7,886 nt of DNA, from assembly GCA_026387115.1 (NCBI GenBank), contig JAPLMI010000110.1, positions 1-7,886 of the forward strand, given 5' to 3'. This stretch comes from Candidatus Omnitrophota bacterium. GTDB taxonomy: Bacteria; Omnitrophota; Gorgyraeia; 2-01-FULL-45-10. Of this stretch, positions 1-5,084 are shown one piece after another. Within the stretch, counting starts at the first letter, position 1. Every line of letters starts with the position of its first letter. The position numbers and the translations under genes are program-made. Under the pieces are notes generated by a model, which was given only the letters and a program-made list of their open reading frames with translations, made no database searches and had not been told where the DNA came from.

Positions 1-969
1 CACATCCCAGTCGATGCCCTTATCGAAACCGGTACGCTGTGTATAATAATTTGCCACAACGTCTACGGTGGGAAGAAAATCGCTGTTGACTATTTGCGCC
101 TCTTTCTTTGCCACCTCCCATCCGAATTTGGTCGCTTTCACGTCGGGACGGTGGTCGGATTTGGCCACATAGTAATTTATCGGCTGCAGATCGGACGGCA
201 TATCGTACGTATCATTGATGCTGTAGACCGAACCGCCGACCAGGAATTCCAGAAGCAGGCGCGCCACGACCTCCTGGTTCTTCGAAAGCTCAATGTCGGA
301 CTCAACGCCGTATAGCTGCGCCTTCGCGTTCACCACTTCGCTCGGCCTTGACCTTCCGAGACTTTCTCTCTGCCGCAATTCCCTGACGCGGTTCAGGAGC
401 GCCACTCGTATCTTCTGAAGGGCTCTCATGTCCTCCCTTTTCTCTTTTAACAGATAAAAGGCATTGGCGACATCGACCAACAGCAGCTGCTCGCCGCGTA
501 TCTTTTGGTTAATGAACTGCTCGCGTTCGTACCTGCTCCCCTTAATACCCGCCAGCATCTTGAACCCGCTGAATAACGTCTGAGTTACCGTGAATTGCCT
601 CTGGGAATCCTTTGTCGTAGAGACGGCCGCTCCCCCTACCGGCGTCACACCGCCGCTGCCGTTGGACGACCCCTGTTGTATGTCTGCCGAGACGAAAGAA
701 ACGTGCGGCAGCATTATCGATAACGCCTCCAGAAAACGCGCCTCGGCTATCTTTATCTGCTCCGCGTCGATCGCTATCTTCTCGCTCTGCTTCAGCGCCA
801 TCTTATAGCAATCCGAAAGCGCTAGCGGCACGGATTCAGGCAATGCGCTATCCGGAGACGCGGATCTCTTCTGTATAATATTATAAGAGACGCCCTCCGG
901 CCAGGCGTAATAAGGAATGCCTCCCTGTACCAGGATGAATATAAGTATTAACGAAACCGTCTGTCTCAT
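1..969 (-). CDS. TolC-family outer-membrane efflux protein (3' end beyond window)
   Basis: This is the outer-membrane channel component of a tripartite efflux or type I secretion system. The frame is open from the ATG at 967-969 to base 1, giving 323 visible codons with no stop; family members usually have 420-480 residues, so roughly the last quarter is missing. Residues 1-22 look like a Sec signal (MRQ, a hydrophobic stretch, then YYA before WPEG). The first helical repeat runs from about residue 48 (LALSDCYKMALKQSEKI) through EARFLEALSIMLPHVSF. A Gly/Ser/Thr-rich segment at 99-122 would be the outer loop of the first beta hairpin, and the TLFSGFKM and FYLLKEKRED helices follow. The second repeat starts near RPDVKATKFGWEVAKKEAQ (274-291), followed by DFLPTVDVVANYY, the usual site of entry into the second barrel strands. 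The gene follows the MarR stop with a single base between (TAA G ATG), and a GGAG lies 13 bases upstream, so it is co-transcribed and probably translationally coupled. Family assignment is firm. The exported substrate is unknown, and partner pump genes should lie beyond base 1. Confidence 0.93.
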   Translation of the reverse strand, partial: MRQTVSLILIFILVQGGIPYYAWPEGVSYNIIQKRSASPDSALPESVPLALSDCYKMALKQSEKIAIDAEQIKIAEARFLEALSIMLPHVSFVSADIQQGSSNGSGGVTPVGGAAVSTTKDSQRQFTVTQTLFSGFKMLAGIKGSRYEREQFINQKIRGEQLLLVDVANAFYLLKEKREDMRALQKIRVALLNRVRELRQRESLGRSRPSEVVNAKAQLYGVESDIELSKNQEVVARLLLEFLVGGSVYSINDTYDMPSDLQPINYYVAKSDHRPDVKATKFGWEVAKKEAQIVNSDFLPTVDVVANYYTQRTGFDKGIDWDV

Positions 970-970
970 C

Positions 971-1420
971 TTAATGGCTCTTCTCCATGATATGGTCGCG
1001 TATATGCGTAAGGATCATGAGGTACTCTTCACGCTCTTTCTGCGATATCATCTCAAAGATTCTCGCCATCAGCATCTTCCTATGTTCTGTCATATCTTTT
1101 ACGGACCTGGCGCCCTTCACGGTCAAATCCACTTTTACAATTCTTCTGTCCCCGGGATCATGCATCCTCTTCGCGTAGCCGTCCCTCACAAGCCTGTCGA
1201 CGATGCCGGTCATCGCGGCGGTCGTAACATTTATGAGACGCGCCAGATCCGACATCTTGGACTCCCCCTGCCTCTTCAGCATGTCAAGAACCACAAATTG
1301 AGGAAGGGTGATCTTAAGCTTGTAAAATTCGTTCGTCTCCTGCCTGAAGAACTCCCTCATAACAACGGGCATTATCTCGCTCACCCTCTCCACAAAATCC
1401 GCTAACGATAAATTCGGCAT
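971..1420 (-). CDS. MarR-family winged-helix transcriptional regulator
   Basis: A cytoplasmic dimeric DNA-binding repressor of the MarR/SlyA type, 149 residues from the chosen start, which is the usual family length. Helical dimerisation segments occupy about residues 5-35 and 108-145. The winged helix spans about 38-100: LPQFVVLDMLKRQGESKMSDLARLINVT, recognition helix TAAMTGIVDRLVRDG, then the wing with the hallmark DPGDRR (88-93). Two adjacent ATG codons precede PNLSL. The second (1418-1420) is 6 bases after GGAGG and is chosen; the first is only 3 bases away. A frame extension to an ATG at 1490-1492 has no ribosome site and would translate through the hairpin at 1431-1453, so I reject it. 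The gene lies one base upstream of a TolC-like channel, the classic layout of an efflux operon repressor that also controls itself. The 29-bp palindrome at its start point supports autorepression. The inducing ligand cannot be told from the sequence. Confidence 0.93.
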   Translation of the reverse strand: MPNLSLADFVERVSEIMPVVMREFFRQETNEFYKLKITLPQFVVLDMLKRQGESKMSDLARLINVTTAAMTGIVDRLVRDGYAKRMHDPGDRRIVKVDLTVKGARSVKDMTEHRKMLMARIFEMISQKEREEYLMILTHIRDHIMEKSH

Positions 1421-1426
1421 CATCAA

Positions 1427-1431
1427 CCTCC
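1427..1431 (-). promoter_or_regulatory. Shine-Dalgarno site deciding the MarR start
   Basis: GGAGG reads on the minus strand, 6 bases before the ATG at 1418-1420 and 3 bases before the ATG at 1421-1423. The spacing favours the inner ATG. Its first G is also the last base of the 10-bp hairpin stem at 1431-1453, so the ribosome site abuts a secondary structure. Confidence 0.75.
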
Positions 1432-1453
1432 AAATTTTGCGAAGCAAAATTTG
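1431..1453 (-). repeat. Perfect 10-bp inverted repeat abutting the MarR ribosome site
   Basis: On the plus strand CAAATTTTGC (1431-1440) and GCAAAATTTG (1444-1453) are perfect inverted copies around GAA. In the MarR transcript this would fold into a 10-bp stem with a UUC triloop ending on the first G of GGAGG. It is not a terminator, because GAGGUUGAUG follows rather than a U tract. It could be a second operator, an mRNA element controlling access to the ribosome site, or a dispersed palindromic repeat. On the other strand its core is GCGAAGC, a sequence known to form an unusually stable single-stranded DNA mini-hairpin. Confidence 0.7.
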
Positions 1454-1503
1454 ATCCTGAAGCCGCGACAAATAGGAGCGGCTGAAGGACATTTTCTAAC
1501 GTG

Positions 1504-1532
1504 GTTGATAGTTAACTATGTTAAATATCAAC
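1504..1532. promoter_or_regulatory. 29-bp palindromic operator, probably for the adjacent MarR protein
   Basis: Outer arms GTTGATA (1504-1510) and TATCAAC (1526-1532) and inner arms TTAAC (1512-1516) and GTTAA (1520-1524) share one centre at base 1518. Of the 14 base pairs about the centre, 12 are complementary; the exceptions are 1511/1525 and 1517/1519. A second, overlapping perfect 12-bp palindrome, ATAGTTAACTAT, covers 1508-1519. The site begins where transcription from the 1539-1567 promoter should start and covers about +1 to +29, where a bound MarR dimer would block initiation or clearance. Another GTTAAC lies in the promoter spacer (GGTTAACC, 1551-1558). Binding by this MarR protein is inferred from position and symmetry. 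Confidence 0.75.
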
Positions 1533-1538
1533 ATAATA

Positions 1539-1567
1539 AATATACCACATGGTTAACCTTTTGTCAA
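1539..1567 (-). promoter_or_regulatory. Sigma-70-type promoter of the marR-tolC operon
   Basis: On the minus strand a perfect -35 TTGACA (1562-1567) is followed after exactly 17 bases by TATATT (1539-1544), one base from the -10 consensus. Transcription should start near 1532, leaving a leader of about 110 bases that contains the operator and the hairpin. The promoter begins 27 bases after the PilZ stop codon, so the unit has its own start. Its strength fits a gene held off by a repressor. Confidence 0.8.
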
Positions 1568-1594
1568 GTCACAGCGGTGTTTTTCGGCTTGGTT

Positions 1595-2020
1595 TTAAGT
1601 CCAGGCGGGTGAGTTGCGGTACCACTTCATCGAGGCCTCGGCGAGAGAGATGGGTCTCTCCATCTCCTCGCCGTAATGCCTCTGGTAAAACATTATCGTC
1701 TCAAGCTCTTCGTAAAATTTCATCGCGAAACCGGCCGTCCTCTCCAGGAATTCGATCCCTACGCTATACGGGTCTTTATCCGAAGACCGCTCAACATGGA
1801 CGACCCTCGACCTGATAAAAAAATCCTCGTTTTTCAAAAACATCCTTATGATAAGGCTTGCCGCGTCGCCCAGTTTTCTGTTAACAGAGATGAGCGCGCC
1901 GCCTTCCGATATATTCAGCGATATCGATGACTCTCTGGGTATCCTGCCGTCCGCCTTATACTGAAGGGGACAGTAAACGGAGTATCTCTTGAACCTTCTT
2001 CTCTCCGTAAACTCTGCCAT
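1595..2020 (-). CDS. PilZ-domain protein (predicted cyclic-di-GMP binding)
   Basis: A soluble 141-residue protein with an N-terminal PilZ domain, the usual receptor fold for the second messenger cyclic-di-GMP. The ligand signature is present: RRFKR at residues 8-12 matches RxxxR, and NISEGG at 36-41 matches the second motif [D/N]xSxxG. Later strands follow, including VVHVERSS and the closing YSVGIEFLE (85-93). After the domain comes a helical tail of about 45 residues with no family I recognise (FAMKFYEELETIMFYQRHYG and onward). The ATG at 2018-2020 has AGAAGGA six bases upstream and begins MAEFTERRRFKRY, a common way for stand-alone PilZ proteins to start. An in-frame ATG at 2096-2098 would run through the terminator hairpin and is rejected. 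The gene seems monocistronic, lying between the terminator of the preceding operon and the MarR promoter. The target process (motility, polysaccharide, adhesion) cannot be read from the context. Confidence 0.88.
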   Translation of the reverse strand: MAEFTERRRFKRYSVYCPLQYKADGRIPRESSISLNISEGGALISVNRKLGDAASLIIRMFLKNEDFFIRSRVVHVERSSDKDPYSVGIEFLERTAGFAMKFYEELETIMFYQRHYGEEMERPISLAEASMKWYRNSPAWT

Positions 2021-2049
2021 AAGATATCCTTCTGTTTTGCTGATAACAA

Positions 2050-2082
2050 AAACGCTTGGCACATGCAATCTGCCAAGCGTTT
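2050..2082 (-). terminator. Intrinsic terminator of the recJ-to-fused-synthase operon
   Basis: A perfect 12-bp stem pairs 2050-2061 (AAACGCTTGGCA on plus) with 2071-2082 around a 9-base loop. In the minus-strand transcript the 3' arm ends in GCGUUUUUGUU, giving a short U tract. It lies about 45 bases after the stop at 2128-2130, the expected place for termination of the long operon. Read the other way it lacks a good U tract, so I assign it to the minus strand. The hairpin would also be the very 5' end of a transcript from the candidate promoter at 2089-2116. Confidence 0.8.
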
Positions 2083-2088
2083 GTAAGA

Positions 2089-2116
2089 AGTATATCATAA
2101 ATCTCTATAAAGGCAA
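2089..2116 (-). promoter_or_regulatory. Candidate promoter for the PilZ gene
   Basis: TTGCCT (2111-2116) and TATACT (2089-2094) on the minus strand are 16 bases apart, each close to the sigma-70 consensus. They lie between the stop of the upstream operon and the PilZ start. The predicted start point, about 2082, coincides with the first base of the terminator hairpin, so the leader would be about 60 bases and begin with a 12-bp stem. No better promoter is visible between the terminator and the PilZ gene. Confidence 0.5.
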
Positions 2117-2127
2117 GGCGCAAATTC

Positions 2128-4434
2128 TTAATTTTTCATTCCTAACATAGCCTGTATACTTCGCCGTGATGAAAAAAACAAAAGCGCGCACGCGGCCAGG
2201 CTCATAAAACCAACGGCATAACACGTCTTCGGTATGCCCATGACCGGGATAAGAAACCCGCCCGCAAAAAGGGCTCCCAGGCACGAGCCGAGGAGGTCGA
2301 TCCCGTAAGTGAGGCCCGCCGTCCCGGCCACCATTCCCTCTTTGCCGTTCAGATATATTTTGTTTGCCAGAGGGAACTGAAAGCCGCCGATGAAGCCTGC
2401 TATCACCGATATGAGCGGGAAAATAATATTCGCGCCGAGCCATATTGCCGGTATGCCCCTTGAACCTGCCAATAAACCAAGCAAGGCCGGCAGCATAAAA
2501 AGATACAGGCTTAGAAGGGCCTGGGTCCCTATGAAAATCCCGCGGCCAAATACGTCTGCCCTCACCATCCTCACGGCAAACCATCCTCCGAGCGCCAGGC
2601 CGGCCATATAAGATGTCAATATCACCCCTAGTTTATAGTATAGATATCCGTATATCACCTGAAAAGCAAGACAGGCTATTATCTGCGCCGTCATCAGGAC
2701 GAAACCCGCTATCGACAGCGCCGCAAGCGATGATTTCTCAAAACGCCTTTTATCGTTAAATAAGGCGGCGCCGGACAACAGGATAAAAAGACAGATAAAG
2801 ACAAGCGCTTTCCAAATCCCTTCTTCGGTAATCGACTTCAAGGTTTCGTTAAATGCCGAACCCCTGAAGCGCGCCGTCAAAAATAACATGGCGTAATAAT
2901 ATGATATAGGCCTGAAGTCGCAGTTTACCTCCCCCTTCCCGCTGACACAATCTTCCATGCAGGCTATCCTCTCGTCCGACAACTTCGATGAAAGGTAGTA
3001 TTCCCTCACATATTTTATATCGAGCTTCCGCTCTCCGGCCCTCTTCATAAGGAGGCCATAATCATAGGTAAGCATCGCCTCTTGGTCCGTCGCGAGAAAG
3101 TATGCCGTATCGCCCGGGATCACCAACACATCAGCGAAGACTTCTTTTAATGTAGTATAAATAGACCTCAGGAATTTACCGAGTTCGGCATTGATATAGT
3201 TCTCGGAAGAGCCGAGTCCGAACGAGATGAGACCTGCGTCTTTTAAAGCCTTTTTGGCCTCTCTGAAAAACTCGACAGTATAGTATCTGTTGATCTGAGC
3301 CGTCAGCGGGTCGCCCAGATCGACTATTATGCAGTCATATCTTTTATCGGTATTTTTTATAAAAGATCTGCCGTCTGTGTAGTGTATATATACCTTTTGA
3401 CCTTCGAGCGGCCTGTAATATTCTTCGGGAAGATGGAGCCTGGCTAAATTTAAAATCATTGGATCGAGCTCTACGTAATCGATTCTTTCTACGGGATGCT
3501 TCAAGGCCTCGCTTACAAGGCCGCCGACGCCTCCCCCCACCAGGAGAATATCTTTCGGATCACGGTTTTCGAGAAGCGCATAATGAACCCTCTCTTCCGC
3601 GTTCTGGATGTCCGGTATGGTGTAAAGGTGCAGTCCGTTATCGAAAAAAGAGGTTTGCGCGTCTTTTTTGGTAATCGCCACATTACCGTATATGGAATTT
3701 TTTGACGCTATAAGATCGTATCCTGCCCATTCTTTCGTCAGAGTATAACTCTCTATGCGGCTCCAGCCTTTGAGAGGCCACATCATAACAAGACCTGCGA
3801 GAATGAGGTTTGAGGCGGCCAGAAATAACGTCCTGGACATGACCTCCCTGGATGCGAGAGGTATGATGAGTGAACATATGATATTCAGAATGGCAAGGGC
3901 GCCCATTATCTCCAGGGAATCAAGACAGCGGATCAGGATAAAGCTCGCCAGAACGCCGCCGGCCATCGCTCCTAACGCCTCAAGGACATAGACCCTGCCT
4001 ATCCTTGATGCGCCGCCGGCCGTTTGAAAATCATATATTCTGCAGGCGAGGGAAAACATAAAGCCGAGGATTACGCAAACCGGGGCAAGTATTACGAAGC
4101 CGGATATCGCCATCGGCGATAACGGTATAATCTCGCCCGGATTTATATGAAGGACGTTTTTTGTAAGCCTTATGGCGACGATACCGAGCGGAAGCAGTAA
4201 CGACAAAATAATCTGGCAGGATAAAAATAGATTGAGTTTGAACTTCACCCTGTCGGCGTACCTTCCTAAAAGGCCGCTTCCGATGGCGCCCCCGGCCAGC
4301 CAGCTTGCAAGGATGAATCCGATCGATAACTCGTTGCCGTAAAATACGACCAAAAGCTCCCGTATGAAGACGATCTGCGAGGCCATGGCCGTAAAACCTA
4401 TTACGATCACGGATAACGATATGATTTTTTTCAT
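2128..4434 (-). CDS. Membrane protein with spermidine-synthase-like domain between two duplicated membrane halves
   Basis: A 768-residue protein of the 'fused MFS/spermidine synthase' type. I count seven membrane segments in residues 4-221, a soluble domain at about 225-525, and seven more at 539-755. The soluble domain has a spermine/spermidine synthase Rossmann core: GGGVGG (300-305), VELDP (321-325), TDGR (353-356), VDLGDP (371-376) and RYYTVEFF (383-390). The catalytic Asp (D372) is kept. The Asp of GGGDGG is Val (V303), and the usual DGxxQ and YHE substrate motifs are degenerate (DNGLHLYT, EERVHY), so true spermidine synthesis is doubtful. The two membrane halves look like copies: residues 13-61 align with 577-627, and the YVLEALG and YGIDLLG regions also match. 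Positive residues fall on alternate loops (GRYADRVKFK, NDKRRFEK, RRSIQAM), which puts the soluble domain outside the cytoplasmic membrane. C492, C496 and C505 cluster at its end. The start overlaps the preceding gene by ATGA, and an AAGG lies 8 bases upstream. The actual substrate is unknown. Confidence 0.88.
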   Translation of the reverse strand: MKKIISLSVIVIGFTAMASQIVFIRELLVVFYGNELSIGFILASWLAGGAIGSGLLGRYADRVKFKLNLFLSCQIILSLLLPLGIVAIRLTKNVLHINPGEIIPLSPMAISGFVILAPVCVILGFMFSLACRIYDFQTAGGASRIGRVYVLEALGAMAGGVLASFILIRCLDSLEIMGALAILNIICSLIIPLASREVMSRTLFLAASNLILAGLVMMWPLKGWSRIESYTLTKEWAGYDLIASKNSIYGNVAITKKDAQTSFFDNGLHLYTIPDIQNAEERVHYALLENRDPKDILLVGGGVGGLVSEALKHPVERIDYVELDPMILNLARLHLPEEYYRPLEGQKVYIHYTDGRSFIKNTDKRYDCIIVDLGDPLTAQINRYYTVEFFREAKKALKDAGLISFGLGSSENYINAELGKFLRSIYTTLKEVFADVLVIPGDTAYFLATDQEAMLTYDYGLLMKRAGERKLDIKYVREYYLSSKLSDERIACMEDCVSGKGEVNCDFRPISYYYAMLFLTARFRGSAFNETLKSITEEGIWKALVFICLFILLSGAALFNDKRRFEKSSLAALSIAGFVLMTAQIIACLAFQVIYGYLYYKLGVILTSYMAGLALGGWFAVRMVRADVFGRGIFIGTQALLSLYLFMLPALLGLLAGSRGIPAIWLGANIIFPLISVIAGFIGGFQFPLANKIYLNGKEGMVAGTAGLTYGIDLLGSCLGALFAGGFLIPVMGIPKTCYAVGFMSLAACALLFFSSRRSIQAMLGMKN

Positions 4435-5084
4435 ATCATAAGCCTTATGCCGAATAACACGAGAAGCGCCGCGCAGATGACCCTGAAAATAAGATCGCCG
4501 GTCTTGGATTTAAGAAGTTTTGCCGGTATCCATTTTACGATGCCTGTAAGAGCCGATATCGCGATTGCCCCGGAAAGAAGTGTCCCCATCCCGAAAGAGA
4601 AAGCGTAAGCCAGGCCGTCAACAGCGCATTTTGATAACAGAACTATGTTAAATAATATCGCCACCAGCGGCGCGCATGGCACAACACCGATCGAGAAGCC
4701 CAGAAGAAAAAAACTGGCAATACCGTATACGCTCTTGTTGAATTTCGCACATGGACAGTCCGCATGCTCTTTATAGGTAAGCAAAATGATGCCGAACGCG
4801 ATAGATACCGCGCCGCCAAGCGGCTTAAAAAATATTGACAGATTTGAGTCTGTGAAATGCCTCAATACCACGCCCGACAGGCCCGCGAGATATCCGAGGA
4901 CCAGATAAGCGAATAACCGTCCCGTCAAGAATACGAAGATACGAGATAAGGTTTGGCCCCAACCCCTGTGGCTTGCGGCAGCATAGGCGACTATGATGGG
5001 CGTACAGACCAGAAGGCACGGCCCGGCGATGCCGAAACTGAACCCTATTCCGAAAATCTGCAGATGCGTGATCAGCGTGTCCAT
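4431..5084 (-). CDS. CcdA/DsbD-type transmembrane thiol-electron carrier
   Basis: A 217-residue integral membrane protein of the DsbD gamma-domain/CcdA superfamily (cytochrome c biogenesis transmembrane region). Such proteins pass electrons from cytoplasmic thioredoxin to thiol proteins outside the membrane. Six membrane helices are visible, at about residues 9-36, 49-73, 86-104, 120-150, 156-180 and 197-217. The paired redox cysteines sit in the expected helices 1 and 4: GPCLLVC (C23, C27) and VPCAPL (C137). A loop with CPC (C110, C112) lies between helices 3 and 4. Charged loops SHRGWGQTLSR, YKEHADCPCAKFNK and KLLKSKTGD indicate the cytoplasmic side, giving both ends outside as in CcdA. The start overlaps the 3' end of the radical SAM gene by 13 bases, and the stop overlaps the next start by 4, so translation is coupled. 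No cytochrome c gene is nearby, and the context suggests it serves the two neighbouring proteins. Heavy-metal exporter relatives in the same superfamily are a less likely alternative. Confidence 0.85.
   Translation of the reverse strand: MDTLITHLQIFGIGFSFGIAGPCLLVCTPIIVAYAAASHRGWGQTLSRIFVFLTGRLFAYLVLGYLAGLSGVVLRHFTDSNLSIFFKPLGGAVSIAFGIILLTYKEHADCPCAKFNKSVYGIASFFLLGFSIGVVPCAPLVAILFNIVLLSKCAVDGLAYAFSFGMGTLLSGAIAISALTGIVKWIPAKLLKSKTGDLIFRVICAALLVLFGIRLMI

Noticed and set aside
917..1405. Plus-strand open frame of 162 codons opposite the MarR gene
   Set aside because: It has no family resemblance and lies antisense to a clear MarR protein with its own promoter and ribosome site.
1431..1453. Hairpin considered as a transcription terminator
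   Set aside because: The stem is AT-rich and is followed by GAGGTTGATG on the minus strand and GATCCTGA on the plus strand, with no T tract. It lies inside the MarR leader.
1421..1492. Upstream in-frame extension of the MarR gene to an ATG at 1490-1492
   Set aside because: There is no ribosome site before that ATG, the extra 24 residues do not resemble MarR N-termini, and they are encoded across the hairpin and leader. GGAGG is correctly spaced for the ATG at 1418-1420.
2021..2098. Upstream in-frame extension of the PilZ gene to an ATG at 2096-2098
   Set aside because: The extension would translate the terminator hairpin and start within the candidate promoter. AGAAGGA six bases before the ATG at 2018-2020 marks the better start.
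2105..2584. Minus-strand open frame of 159 codons inside the fused synthase gene
   Set aside because: It is in another frame of a well-supported membrane protein, has a basic, low-complexity composition, and shows no domain.
2128..4434. Calling the 768-residue protein SpeE (spermidine synthase)
   Set aside because: Only the central domain is related, key substrate residues are changed, and the domain is predicted to lie outside the membrane, so the enzyme name would overstate the evidence.
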